Below, piece by piece: positions 16,586 to 24,934 of a DNA stretch of 64,000 bases. Under the pieces are notes generated by a model that saw only the letters and a program-made list of their open reading frames with translations, was not told where the DNA came from and searched no databases. The stretch is from assembly GCA_965219305.1 (NCBI GenBank), contig OZ244725.1:806001-870000 (forward strand), given 5' to 3'. The translations under genes and the position numbers were made by a program. Positions within the stretch are counted from its first letter, which is position 1. Each line of letters opens with the position of its first letter. The DNA comes from DATHTS01 sp965219305 (GTDB lineage Bacteria > Acidobacteriota > Blastocatellia > Pyrinomonadales > Pyrinomonadaceae).

Positions 16586-16718
16586 TTTTGTTGAATGCAG
16601 AATAAATTAATTTTTTGTTCAAAAAAAATGGATGAAAACTGTAGATTTACTACGTTTTGTTATAATTCTACATTGTAATTCCAAAAGTATAAAGTAATAA
16701 TCAACATTTGTTGAATTT

Positions 16719-16931
16719 ATGAAGACAACTAATCATAAAAAGTCAGATATAAATGTCTGGGCAAGACCTGAAATGACCGTTATTTTCAGAGCTGAATTAA
16801 TGCCCGGTAAAAGCCGCGAAGAAAGAAGTTTTCGTATTCAAGAAGTGTTAAAAAGCGGGCGTGTAAAACTTCACGATTTTATCGGTGAGCATCGTGAAAT
16901 GGAATTTGAACCATTAAATTTCGGACTTTAA
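16719..16931 (+). CDS. Small conserved hypothetical protein
   Basis: A 70-residue soluble protein without signal or membrane segment. Its middle reads MPGKSREERSFRIQEVLKSGRVKLHDFIGEH and resembles a beta-strand/turn domain, but I do not recognise a family. A TATAAT at 16661-16666 lies about 50 bp upstream of the ATG, fitting its own promoter. Its stop shares 4 bp with the stop of the convergent hydrolase gene (16928-16931). Confidence 0.55.
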   Translation: MKTTNHKKSDINVWARPEMTVIFRAELMPGKSREERSFRIQEVLKSGRVKLHDFIGEHREMEFEPLNFGL

Positions 16932-17704
16932 AATTTATATACTTTACCTATTTCGAGAATATTTAGATTTTCAATATCAAGGTTATTAATTTCCAGAATA
17001 ATTTCCTTTCGATACATCGGTTTCAAATTAATTAAGAAGATCGGTGTTTCAGAATCCTTAAATTTTTTTAATTCGTTTATTAAAAGTTTAGGCGTAAGAT
17101 GATGCGAGGCATTTGCCAATCTATCCAGATTATCTGGAAAAGCGCATTCAACAAAAACGGCATCAAGTTTTTCTTCTTTGTTTAACTCGTTCCAAAAGTT
17201 GTCGGTCGCTGCCGTGTCTCCGCTGATTGCAATTTTCGTTTTTCCGTCAGAAATAATAAAACCAACACTTGGAACTTTATGATTTACCGTAATCGGTTTT
17301 AATTGCAAATGTTTTACCGTAAAAACATTATCAATATCGAAAGGACAATATTCTAAAACCATTCCGTTGTCATTGGTTAACTCTGTGAAATCTGGATAAA
17401 CGTCCCAATTGAAAATATGCTGCTTTAAAACTTTGATTACAGGTTCGAGTGCAAAAACACTTATCGGTTCTTCAAGAGAAGCAAATAAATCATCAATGAA
17501 TAAAGGCAATCCGGCGATATGATCGAGATGTCCGTGAGTCAAAACTACATCTCGAATATTATTTTTTTGAACTTTATCAGCCGCCATCGCCAAACTTCCG
17601 GCATCAATCGCTACACGATTATCAACTACAAAACAAGACAAATGCTGCCGCTGTGAAGCCGCACCGTTTTTCTTAAATGTTCCCGGTAGTGCCTGAAATT
17701 TCAC
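16928..17704 (-). CDS. MBL-fold hydrolase, class II cyclic-nucleotide phosphodiesterase-like
   Basis: A 258-residue metallo-beta-lactamase-fold protein. The metal-binding motif THGHLDH (56-62, with His57, His59, Asp61, His62) leads into IAGLPLFIDDLF, as in class II cyclic-nucleotide phosphodiesterases. Further ligands are expected from NHKVPSVG and SGDTAATD. The family contains 3',5'-cAMP phosphodiesterases and other phosphoesterases, so cyclic-nucleotide hydrolysis is possible but not certain. It is cytoplasmic (no signal). It lies 36 bp downstream of the SDR gene on the same strand and overlaps a small convergent gene by 4 bp at its end. Confidence 0.82.
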   Translation of the reverse strand: MKFQALPGTFKKNGAASQRQHLSCFVVDNRVAIDAGSLAMAADKVQKNNIRDVVLTHGHLDHIAGLPLFIDDLFASLEEPISVFALEPVIKVLKQHIFNWDVYPDFTELTNDNGMVLEYCPFDIDNVFTVKHLQLKPITVNHKVPSVGFIISDGKTKIAISGDTAATDNFWNELNKEEKLDAVFVECAFPDNLDRLANASHHLTPKLLINELKKFKDSETPIFLINLKPMYRKEIILEINNLDIENLNILEIGKVYKF

Positions 17705-17740
17705 TATGCTTTATATATTATAAGGAATAATTTGATTTTT

Positions 17741-18508
17741 TTATCTGGCACAAGTCTGAGCGCGACCGCCGTCAATTTCGTAGGTTGCGCCCGTAATCCA
17801 GGCGGCTTTTTGCGAAGCAAGATAATAAATCAGTTCAGCCACTTCTTCTGGTTGTCCGACTCTGCCGATTGGATGAGTCGTTTCAGAATGTTTCAAAAAA
17901 TTTGCGTAATCTTCTTCATTCATTCCGGCTCGCTTATGCAATTTTGTTTCTGTAACACCCGGATTTACAGCATTTACACGAATTCCTTTGGGAGCAAGTT
18001 CAAGTGCCGCACATCTAGTTAATTGATCAACACCGGCTTTAGAAACACAATAAGAAAGAACATTCGGAAACGCCCGTAACCCCGTAATACTAGAAACATT
18101 TACAATATTCCCTTTGTTTTTTTCCAGATGCGGAATACATTTTTTCATAAAATAAAAAACCGAGCGTAAATTGATGTTCATCATTTTATCCCAGTCTTCC
18201 AAATTCGTATTCTCAATCGAACCGTTAGCGATAATGCCTGCGGCATTAATTAATACATCTATTTGATTGAAATTATGTACGATTTCGTTCACGAGTCTTT
18301 CAACTTGACTTGTTTCCCGAATATCTGCGAGTTGAGTTTTTATCAATCCGTCAAATTCATTTACTTCATTGCGAAGAGTTGCCAGTTCTTTTTCGTTTCT
18401 GCCGATTCCTATAACTTGCGCCCCGTTTTTGGCAAAAATTAATGCCGTTGCCCGCCCAATTCCGCTGCTTGCTCCCGTAACTATAACAACTCTTTTTTGA
18501 TTTTCCAT
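17741..18508 (-). CDS. Short-chain dehydrogenase/reductase (SDR)
   Basis: A classical SDR of 255 residues with the cofactor loop TGASSGIGR (about 10-18), the NAAG motif near 90, the catalytic Ser in NVSSITG and the YCVSK active site (Tyr/Lys). The C-terminal PIGRVGQPEEVAELIYYLAS...GATYEIDGG is typical of FabG-like and sugar/alcohol dehydrogenases. Pathway is not deducible. The protein lacks a signal peptide. It is followed after 36 bp by the MBL-fold hydrolase on the same strand, so the two may form an operon. Confidence 0.9.
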   Translation of the reverse strand: MENQKRVVIVTGASSGIGRATALIFAKNGAQVIGIGRNEKELATLRNEVNEFDGLIKTQLADIRETSQVERLVNEIVHNFNQIDVLINAAGIIANGSIENTNLEDWDKMMNINLRSVFYFMKKCIPHLEKNKGNIVNVSSITGLRAFPNVLSYCVSKAGVDQLTRCAALELAPKGIRVNAVNPGVTETKLHKRAGMNEEDYANFLKHSETTHPIGRVGQPEEVAELIYYLASQKAAWITGATYEIDGGRAQTCAR

Positions 18509-18547
18509 TGAGTGATGTTCAGACTTTTCCCTTTAACTTTATCTATT

Positions 18548-18585
18548 AAAAAAAATTAGGACAGTCCGAAAACGACTATCCTAAT
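18548..18585 (-). terminator. Intrinsic terminator after the gene at 18660
   Basis: An inverted repeat with one mismatch pairs 18555-18566 (ATTAGGACAGTC) with 18574-18585 (GACTATCCTAAT). On the minus strand the stem is followed by at least seven T (an A run on the plus strand at 18548-18555), which fits termination of the small gene at 18660-18872. Confidence 0.75.
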
Positions 18586-18659
18586 TAATATAAATAAAAT
18601 TGTATTATTTTGTTATGATTACGGCAAATCAAAAGTTGATTTGTATTATAAAGCTACAA

Positions 18660-18872
18660 CTAATTTGTTTGCGGGCGAACTGCAAAAAGTTGCTTGAAAG
18701 CTTCGGCGGTTTCTTCTTTTTTACGTTTTTGAAAATCTGAAACCCAATCGGAAACAGTTGAAACCATTTCGCGTGCGGCGGCTTTTTTCTCGATCTTTTT
18801 AACAATTACGGGCTTTTCTTCTAATTTGATCTCACCTTTTTTGATGATTTTAATCTTGGCTTTTCCTGACAT
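18660..18872 (-). CDS. Small charged conserved hypothetical protein
   Basis: A 70-residue protein rich in Lys and Glu (KIKIIKKGEIKLEEKPVIVK, KKIEKKAAAREM, QKRKKEETAEAFKQLF). It has no signal or membrane segment and is probably helical at the C-terminus. GAGGA lies just upstream of the ATG at 18872, supporting expression, and a clean terminator follows at 18548. Function not recognised; it could be a nucleic-acid-associated or adaptor peptide. Confidence 0.6.
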   Translation of the reverse strand: MSGKAKIKIIKKGEIKLEEKPVIVKKIEKKAAAREMVSTVSDWVSDFQKRKKEETAEAFKQLFAVRPQTN

Positions 18873-19133
18873 TTTCTATCCTCTATATTTGAAGTTTTTT
18901 CTGTTTGAAAACTTTTGAGCAAGTATTTCTTAATTTTTCTTAAGCAATTCTTATGCCAAAAATTATGTAATAAAATATTGCATTCGCAATCTGCAAAGTC
19001 TATTTATTCCTTTTTTGCGCTTTGCTAACATAGCTACGCTTAAAATGTTTCGAGAGTTCCATTTTCTTTTCGTTTTGCCTTGTAATTTCTATAAATTAAA
19101 GCTTTATTCTTATAAAAGCTACCAATTATTATT

Positions 19134-19150
19134 TTGGCACCAACTTTGCG
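19134..19150 (+). promoter_or_regulatory. Sigma-54-like -24/-12 element
   Basis: TTGGCAC at 19134-19140 followed by TTTGC at 19145-19149: GG (19136-19137) and GC (19148-19149) are separated by exactly 10 nt, as in the TGGCAC-N5-TTGC consensus. The predicted start would fall near 19161, at the ATG of the next gene, implying a leaderless transcript. No activator site is visible. Confidence 0.4.
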
Positions 19151-19160
19151 CTTATTTTTA

Positions 19161-19892
19161 ATGATGAATTTGAGCGATTTTATAATTATTTATCTGGCGT
19201 GCGGTTCACCCGTCGGTGTCTGGTTTTATTTCAATAATAAAAAAAGCAGAAACATTTTATTGAAATCTTTTTCTGTGACTTTATTTTGGCTTGTTTTTAT
19301 CGCTCATCTTTTTTATCAAAGAAAGTTTCTTAATTCTCGCAAAAACGATAAATTCCCCGATCTCAAGCAATTACAAAAAAATATCGAAAATTATTTACCT
19401 GAAAATATTTCAATTTTTGTATTTCGTGAAATTCTGAGCCGTTATATCGGTTTATCACTCATAAAATATGACAAAATGGTTAGATCATATAATGACAATA
19501 AAGAATTTTCTACTGCTTTCGGCAAAGGTTACGAAACTATTTCTTCAAAATGTTTGCAAAGAAAAAATCTGCAAAAATTAAATTATCACCAAATATCTGC
19601 ACGAAATGATTTTCTGAAAATGATAACTCAGGTATCGGAACAAATTAATGAATCAATTGCATTTAATAAATTGATTATAATGTTTGTAAAAATGCTAAAA
19701 GATCAAAAAACAGAAATAGAAATTAAAAAACTTATTGAGAATAAATCGCAAATAACTGATGTAAAACCCGTCAATAAAAAGGAATTAGAATTATGGAACA
19801 ACGAAAAACTCAAGTTGCAGACAGCAAATCAGACGAATTTTCAGTTACTGAATTCAAAACCGCAAGCAATACGGATGACCAGCAAAGATTGA
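19161..19892 (+). CDS. Membrane-anchored hypothetical protein, helical
   Basis: A 243-residue protein using the ATG at 19161 (another follows at 19164; a TTG at 19134 lies inside the promoter-like element). Two hydrophobic segments are at about 4-22 (SDFIIIYLACGSPVGVWFYF) and 34-52 (FSVTLFWLVFIAHLFY). A long charged helical tail then contains NFLKMITQVSEQINESIAFNKLI and Lys/Glu-rich stretches. No family recognised. The 3' 100 bp overlap the next gene in another frame, so the two are probably coupled. No convincing ribosome-binding site was seen. Confidence 0.6.
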   Translation: MMNLSDFIIIYLACGSPVGVWFYFNNKKSRNILLKSFSVTLFWLVFIAHLFYQRKFLNSRKNDKFPDLKQLQKNIENYLPENISIFVFREILSRYIGLSLIKYDKMVRSYNDNKEFSTAFGKGYETISSKCLQRKNLQKLNYHQISARNDFLKMITQVSEQINESIAFNKLIIMFVKMLKDQKTEIEIKKLIENKSQITDVKPVNKKELELWNNEKLKLQTANQTNFQLLNSKPQAIRMTSKD

Positions 19893-20464
19893 ATCAACTT
19901 TTAGAATTAAACGCTGAAACTATTCGCAACAAAGAAAACTTTAGATCTGAATTTGAAAAATTTGAAGTTGATTTGATGAAAAATCCTTTGAATGCAAGAG
20001 CAGCATTTTCATATTTTGGATTAATGCTCGGAACCATTCCTCAAATTACAACAATCGGAAAAATTATTCATCATATTCCGAATTATGGCGATTTTAACGG
20101 AATTTTGTTTTTTGGTTCATTTGTCACAATTATTACGGCAATTGTTGGATTTTATACGGGCAGGAGAGTTGGAACAATAATTAATAATCTCGAAGACGAA
20201 TCCTGGCTTAAAATGCTGTTTCTTACACCATTGGTCGGTTTTATATGGGGATTAATTACCGGTGGAGCAGGCGGAATTATTGTATTTATTATCGGTGCTG
20301 TTTTCGGCGGAATAATCGGCGGCGTTGTCGGTTTTGCAGCACTGACGGTTTTTACTATTTTCCATCGGTTATTAAAAAAAGGTGAATTTATTGAAACTAA
20401 ACATTTTCTTCCATTATCCTTTGGAATTATCCTTATTCTTTGCGCTCTGATTATCGGAATTTAA
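19793..20464 (+). CDS. Glycine-rich multi-helix membrane protein
   Basis: A 223-residue protein. The N-terminal 65 residues are charged (NQLLELNAETIRNKENFRSEFEKFEV). At least four transmembrane segments follow, including GILFFGSFVTIITAIVGFYTG, MLFLTPLVGFIWGLITGGAGGIIVFIIGAVFGGIIGGVVGFAALTVF and FLPLSFGIILILCALIIGI. The central glycine-rich segment resembles glycine-zipper membrane packing. The ATG at 19793 has AAGGAA upstream. It overlaps the upstream gene by 100 bp in another frame. No known family recognised; it could be a small channel-like or TM-scaffold protein. Confidence 0.65.
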   Translation: MEQRKTQVADSKSDEFSVTEFKTASNTDDQQRLNQLLELNAETIRNKENFRSEFEKFEVDLMKNPLNARAAFSYFGLMLGTIPQITTIGKIIHHIPNYGDFNGILFFGSFVTIITAIVGFYTGRRVGTIINNLEDESWLKMLFLTPLVGFIWGLITGGAGGIIVFIIGAVFGGIIGGVVGFAALTVFTIFHRLLKKGEFIETKHFLPLSFGIILILCALIIGI

Positions 20465-20528
20465 CTTTTTAACTTTACCGATTTTGGTTTGTAAATATTA
20501 ACTCTCATAAATTCCATTCGGAATTATC

Positions 20529-20565
20529 AATAATAAACAAATTGTTTTAATTTTTGTTTATTATT
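20529..20565 (+). terminator. AT-only hairpin downstream of membrane gene pair
   Basis: Perfect 13-bp inverted repeat: AATAATAAACAAA (20529-20541) and TTTGTTTATTATT (20553-20565) with an 11-nt loop, 65 bp after the stop of the upstream gene. It has no GC pairs apart from one and no long T run after it, so termination is likely weak. Confidence 0.4.
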
Positions 20566-20679
20566 AAGTTTCAATAAAATTAATAATCACAATCCCGCAA
20601 TAACACTTTTTAATGCAATTGTTAATCATTATTAATGACGGTAAAATCTCAATTTGCCGTTCTTTTTTCATATTAAAAT

Positions 20680-22425
20680 ATGCTTGTTTTACTTCATCTT
20701 TTCGCTCTCTTCTTGTTGGTCGCATTAGGATTTTATGTTTTCGTGGCGAGTCCTCGAAACCGAACGCATCAAACTTTTGCGGCGTTCATTTTTTTTCTTG
20801 CACTATGGACGATCAAAGATTTGATTTTTTGGAATTTCAAAGAAGCACAGGCTTTCGCCGGTTTGTGGGCTTCGACAAGTTTTGTCATTGCCCTTTTGAT
20901 GCAAACATCATTAGTAGTATTTGCGTGGGTTTTTCCTGAAAACTCTCCTATTCCGTTGAAGAAAACCTCAATTCTGTTTGCTCCCAGTTTGATTTTAATT
21001 CCAGTCGCTTTTCTCGGTTTTTTGTGGCACGAAGTCGGATTCGTCAACGGAAAATTTACAATTGACCTTGCTCCGCTGGCTTACGCATTTGTTACTTACA
21101 TTTATGTCGTTTTTGGTTATGGAACTTTTATCTTGTTTCAAAAATATAAAAAATATCGCGGAACTCAACAAGGACAACAAATCGGTGCGGTTTTCACGGC
21201 GTTAATTATAACGGCAATTTTTAAAACTTTCGCTAATTTGTTTTTTCCGTTTTTCAATGTTTATGAATTACTGCCTTTCAGCGCGATTTTCGTGTTACCG
21301 GGAGTTTTAATCTACGCTTATGCTATTTCCAATTTTAGACTTTTTTCTCTCGAAAATGCGTTCGACCAATTTCGACTTTTTCCGGTCACATATAAAATTG
21401 CTTTAAGTATTGCTTCAGTCGCTATTGTAAGTTTTGTACTTTTTCAAATTCCGATAGTTTGGTGGGCTTTTTTTGACGGGATGTCTTTTGAAGCGTGGCG
21501 CAAATACTTGGTGTTCAGCATTATTTCCGCCCTCGTTCCAAATCTTTTGCTTGTTTTGTTCGTAGTAAGAATTTTTTCTCGTCCCTTACAGAGAGTTACT
21601 CTTGCGGCAGTCCAAGTTACCAAAGGTGATTACGGAACCGAGGTTGATATTCGCAAAAGCAATGACGAAATCGGTCTTCTCGCTGAATCATTTAACGAAA
21701 TGAGTCGTAAAATGGCTTCTGATATTGAGCAGTTGCAGGAATTAAATTTTCATCTTATCCGAACTGAAAAACTCGTAGCAATGGGAACATTGGCGGCTGG
21801 CGTAGCCCACGAAGTTAATAATCCGCTGGCTTCAATCTCTTCATTGATTCAGATGATGCAGGCTAAAGGAAATCTTGATCAACGAACGGACGAAAATTTG
21901 AGATTGATTTCCGAGCAAATTCATCGAATTACACAAGTAACACACGATATGATGGATTTTGCCAGGGTTCGTCCGGCGGCTAAAAGTGAAATTGATATAA
22001 ATCAGACAATAGAAACTTCCCTGCGACTCGCAACTTTTGATAAATCATTTAAGAAATTGACGATTACAAAGTCATCTGATAAAAATTTACCGAAAATCTA
22101 TGTAGATCAAGATCAATTACAACAAGTGTTTCTAAATCTTTTCCTGAATGCACGCGACGCGATGCCGGACGGAGGAGAACTTTCTATAAAAACTTATTTT
22201 GAAAAACGTGAAATCATTATTGAAATAAGCGACACCGGAACTGGAATTAATGAACCAGATACAAAAAAAATATTCGATCCTTTTTTTACTACGAAATCAC
22301 CCGGGCAAGGCACAGGACTAGGTTTAGCAGTTTGCTACGGAATTATTACCGCCCACGGTGGAAGAATAGAAGTCTCAAACAACGAACCACACGGAACTAA
22401 ATTTTTAATTTTATTGCCTTGCTAG
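20680..22425 (+). CDS. Sensor histidine kinase (NtrB-like) with multi-helix sensor
   Basis: A 581-residue membrane histidine kinase. About seven or more transmembrane helices occupy residues 1-300. A HAMP-like segment (RPLQRVTLAAVQVTKGDYGTEVDI) follows at about 301-350. The phospho-accepting motif is GVAHEVNNPLA with His377; HATPase motifs are N490 in NLFLNARDAMPDGG, DTGTGI (518-523) and GTGLGL (544-549). The soluble domains resemble NtrB/AtoS kinases that partner sigma-54 response regulators, but no regulator gene is in this window, so it looks orphaned. The terminator at 22439 follows it. Its ligand is unknown. Confidence 0.92.
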   Translation: MLVLLHLFALFLLVALGFYVFVASPRNRTHQTFAAFIFFLALWTIKDLIFWNFKEAQAFAGLWASTSFVIALLMQTSLVVFAWVFPENSPIPLKKTSILFAPSLILIPVAFLGFLWHEVGFVNGKFTIDLAPLAYAFVTYIYVVFGYGTFILFQKYKKYRGTQQGQQIGAVFTALIITAIFKTFANLFFPFFNVYELLPFSAIFVLPGVLIYAYAISNFRLFSLENAFDQFRLFPVTYKIALSIASVAIVSFVLFQIPIVWWAFFDGMSFEAWRKYLVFSIISALVPNLLLVLFVVRIFSRPLQRVTLAAVQVTKGDYGTEVDIRKSNDEIGLLAESFNEMSRKMASDIEQLQELNFHLIRTEKLVAMGTLAAGVAHEVNNPLASISSLIQMMQAKGNLDQRTDENLRLISEQIHRITQVTHDMMDFARVRPAAKSEIDINQTIETSLRLATFDKSFKKLTITKSSDKNLPKIYVDQDQLQQVFLNLFLNARDAMPDGGELSIKTYFEKREIIIEISDTGTGINEPDTKKIFDPFFTTKSPGQGTGLGLAVCYGIITAHGGRIEVSNNEPHGTKFLILLPC

Positions 22426-22438
22426 TTTACAAAATTAA

Positions 22439-22483
22439 AAACGGGCGAAATCAATAAATTTAATAAATTGATTTTACCCGTTT
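22439..22483. terminator. Bidirectional terminator between convergent genes
   Basis: Imperfect stem: AAACGGG plus AAATCAAT at 22439-22455 pairs with ATTGATTT plus CCCGTTT at 22467-22483. T-rich tracts follow on both strands. It lies between the histidine kinase (plus) and the glycine-zipper gene (minus), serving both. Confidence 0.7.
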
Positions 22484-22520
22484 CTGATCGTAAAAAATTA
22501 TTTATGAGTTTTTATAATTT

Positions 22521-22982
22521 CTATAAATAAACTCTGCGCCCGTTTTTCACATAGTATCTTTTACCATTTCTGGCTTTATAATACTTTTTGCCGTTGCGCG
22601 TATAAAGATAAGTTGCACCGCCGCCTGCCGCCGCGCCGATTGCCAATCCGGTTTTACCGCCGATAGCGGCTCCAGTTCCGGCTCCTAACAGCGCACCGCC
22701 CGCAACTTTAGAATATCTGCGAACATTACTGTTTTGGTAGCGTCGCTTTGTTCCTTTGCGGCTGGTCGCATAAAGCGTTCCGGCTCCGGCTCCGATTAAC
22801 GCGCCGTTTCTGCCGCGTCCGATTAATGCACCCGCCGCAGTACTTCCGCCGACGATTGCAACATTTGTAATTAACCCTTTGCTTGATTTCTTTTTCTTAC
22901 GTCTGGTTTGTCCGAATGAATCGGTCGAAACCGCGGTCATCAAAAATACGAATGTTATTGTTAAAATTAAAATCTTTTTCAT
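22521..22982 (-). CDS. Glycine-zipper exported protein
   Basis: A 153-residue protein with signal peptide MKKILILTITFVFLMTAVST...FGQ. A basic region (TRRKKKKSSKG) precedes two glycine-zipper segments: GGSTAAGALIGRGRNGALIGAGAGTLYA and, near the end, GGALLGAGTGAAIGGKTGLAIGAAAGGG. The C-terminus YYKARNGKRYYVKNGRRVYL is a Tyr/Arg-rich tail. I chose the ATG at 22982 because AAAGGAG lies just upstream, excluding an in-frame extension to 23072. Glycine-zipper proteins often act in the outer membrane or periplasm; exact function unknown. The Tyr/Lys repeats are unusual. Confidence 0.82.
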   Translation of the reverse strand: MKKILILTITFVFLMTAVSTDSFGQTRRKKKKSSKGLITNVAIVGGSTAAGALIGRGRNGALIGAGAGTLYATSRKGTKRRYQNSNVRRYSKVAGGALLGAGTGAAIGGKTGLAIGAAAGGGATYLYTRNGKKYYKARNGKRYYVKNGRRVYL

Positions 22983-23317
22983 AGTTGAAACTCCTTTCAA
23001 AAAATCTCTAAGTGCCGTTATATCAAAGTTCGTGCCACAGCGAATCAGCAACCATTTGAAAACCAATTCCAATCTTATAATTAAAGGTTAATAATTTTTA
23101 TTATTGTTTGAAATTTTAACATTAAAAACTTTTGTTAAATACCAAATCGGTTGCTGTTTACAGACACTTATACGATTTCGTTGCATTGTAACAATACAAA
23201 TAATTTATATCTGTAAAGAAACAAAAAGATTAAAAGTTTTTCATTTTTTAACTTTTTCTTTATAATAGCAATAACTTATTCTTTTCAATTATTTTCTCCT
23301 TTTACGAAACTAAAATT
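22983..23317. other. Divergent intergenic region with a likely promoter
   Basis: 335 bp without a convincing gene, between the glycine-zipper gene (minus) and the zinc-ribbon gene (plus). It holds a TATAAT (23261-23266) for the plus-strand gene and AAAGGAG for the minus-strand gene. An 8-bp inverted repeat (CAGCAACC at 23046-23053, GGTTGCTG at 23149-23156) is about 95 bp apart, of unclear meaning. No RNA gene was seen. Confidence 0.6.
23261..23266 (+). promoter_or_regulatory. -10 box TATAAT for zinc-ribbon operon
   Basis: A perfect TATAAT 51 bp upstream of the ATG at 23318. The -35 region at proper spacing (TTTTCA, about 23238-23243) is weak. The AT-rich stretch between has no other clear signal. 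Confidence 0.45.
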
Positions 23318-24361
23318 ATGAAAATTTGTCCCCAATGCAACAAGACTTATAATGACGATAATTTAAATTTTTGTCTTGATGACGGATCTTTGTTAAATCA
23401 ATCGGGCAATCTTAGAAAAGACGGCTACGATGAAGCAATAGAAATAAATCCTCGAAATACAGATTCCGGCGACAATAATTTACCGGAAACGGTGATGCTG
23501 AATCAACCGTCCCAATCAACTGAAAATGCAAGTTTTAATCAAGGATTTGGTAATGGACAACAGCAAAATCAACCGAATTGGGGAACATCGGCGCAACCAG
23601 TCATACCGGCAAAAAAAAGTTCTAAAACGTGGATTTGGGTTTTGGGAATTCTCGCTGTTTTGGTTCTAGTTTGCGGCGGAGGACTTGTCGGTCTAATAGT
23701 TTTATTTTCAAACACTAATAATGAAACAAATTGGAATTCCGATTTTGGCAAAGATTCAAACATCAGCACAAGTAATTCCCGCACATTTGACGGCAACAAA
23801 ACTTTATCAACATCTGATGATCGAAAAGATATTACAAATGTTGATATGGAATACTGGGTAAAAGGTGACACAGAATTAGGATTAACAGATTTTGAAAACG
23901 GTGAATTTTTAATGAATGCCCAGAAACCTGATTATTATTATGTAATTGCCGCACCGAAACAATTTAAAAGCGAAAATGCGACGACAAGCGTAATTGTTAG
24001 AAATACTGAGAGCGCAGATACAAATTTGGGATTCGGCTTGGTTATTCACAGCGATCCGCAGCCTTTACAAAAGGATTATGTCTTTTTGATTGATTCGGAA
24101 AAACAGCGTTTTCGTGTTGTCAGACATTCTCCTAAAAATGAGATTACAGTAGTTAACTGGACAGATTCCGGTGCCATCAAAAGCGGAACTCAGGAAAATG
24201 TTTTAGAAGTTCGGGATAATAATTCAAAAATGAATTTTTACATAAACGGTCTGAAAGTTGCAGAACAGACAAATGTTTTCGGATATAGAGGCGGCGTAGC
24301 AGGAATTTACACAGGAATTGCTTCACCGATTGCTTTTTCAGACCTTAAAATAAGAAAATAG
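23318..24361 (+). CDS. Zinc-ribbon membrane protein with C-terminal beta-sandwich
   Basis: A 347-residue protein. The N-terminal zinc ribbon CPQC (4-7) and FCLDDGS (18-24) is of a kind I associate with Acidobacteria. A Gln/Asn/Pro-rich linker follows to about 100, and a transmembrane helix is at 104-130. The outside part has a LamG/DUF1080-like beta-sandwich from about 175: WVKGDTELGLTDFENGEF ... NFYINGLKVAEQTNVFGYRGGVAGIYTG. The ribbon is cytoplasmic and the C-terminal domain is probably periplasmic. It is the first gene of a run of four with gaps of 11, 34 and 3 bp. Ligands of the sandwich domain are unknown. Confidence 0.8.
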   Translation: MKICPQCNKTYNDDNLNFCLDDGSLLNQSGNLRKDGYDEAIEINPRNTDSGDNNLPETVMLNQPSQSTENASFNQGFGNGQQQNQPNWGTSAQPVIPAKKSSKTWIWVLGILAVLVLVCGGGLVGLIVLFSNTNNETNWNSDFGKDSNISTSNSRTFDGNKTLSTSDDRKDITNVDMEYWVKGDTELGLTDFENGEFLMNAQKPDYYYVIAAPKQFKSENATTSVIVRNTESADTNLGFGLVIHSDPQPLQKDYVFLIDSEKQRFRVVRHSPKNEITVVNWTDSGAIKSGTQENVLEVRDNNSKMNFYINGLKVAEQTNVFGYRGGVAGIYTGIASPIAFSDLKIRK

Positions 24362-24372
24362 TAATTATAGAT

Positions 24373-24900
24373 ATGAAAATTTGCCCGATTTGCGAAAAAA
24401 CTTATAAAGACGACAATTTGAATTTTTGTCTCGAAGACGGTTCGACCTTAAAAGAATTAAATTCGGATGAACCGCCGCCGACAATCCTGATGGATTCCGT
24501 TCGACGAACGAATCCAAACTTTCCGCCGCCGGCTACAGATTATGAAGCACCGGCGTTTAATGATTACGATCAACCGCAATTCGGCGCACCTAATCAACAG
24601 ATTTATCAACAAACGCCTGCTTTCCCGCAAACAAATCAGTCTTTTGTCAGTCAGGATAAAACACTTCCTATGATTTCGCTGGCACTTGGCGTTGCGGGTT
24701 TTTGTTTACTCTGCTGTTATCTCGGAATGCCGCTCGGAACGGCGGCAGTTGTCGTCGGTTTTATCGGTATGAAACGAGTTGACACCGATCCGCAAACTTA
24801 TGACGGAAAAGGTCTGGCAATCGCCGGAATGATTCTCGGCGGATTTGCCATATTGATAAATATCGGAATGATTATAGCTGCCTTTTTTAGCAATTGGTAA
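24373..24900 (+). CDS. Zinc-ribbon DUF4190 membrane protein
   Basis: A 175-residue protein sharing the same N-terminal ribbon as its neighbour (CPIC at 4-7, FCLEDGS at 18-24), so the two are paralogous over the first 25 residues. A Pro/Gln-rich linker follows to about 95. Two transmembrane helices of DUF4190 type are at 100-130 (ISLALGVAGFCLLCCYLGMPLG) and 148-172 (LAIAGMILGGFAILINIGMIIAA). It starts 11 bp after its neighbour ends. DUF4190 is a membrane module of unknown function often fused to small cytoplasmic domains. Confidence 0.82.
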   Translation: MKICPICEKTYKDDNLNFCLEDGSTLKELNSDEPPPTILMDSVRRTNPNFPPPATDYEAPAFNDYDQPQFGAPNQQIYQQTPAFPQTNQSFVSQDKTLPMISLALGVAGFCLLCCYLGMPLGTAAVVVGFIGMKRVDTDPQTYDGKGLAIAGMILGGFAILINIGMIIAAFFSNW

Positions 24901-24934
24901 ATAAACTGAAAAAGTGTAAAGTGAAAAAAGGTAG

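Noticed and set aside
18873..19160. Possible small RNA or gene in the 288-bp gap
   Set aside because: Only AT-rich sequence with small weak hairpins; no gene-like coding or tRNA fold.
20613..20939. Open frame upstream and across the histidine-kinase start
   Set aside because: It overlaps the true kinase frame, carries no family signal and no ribosome-binding site.
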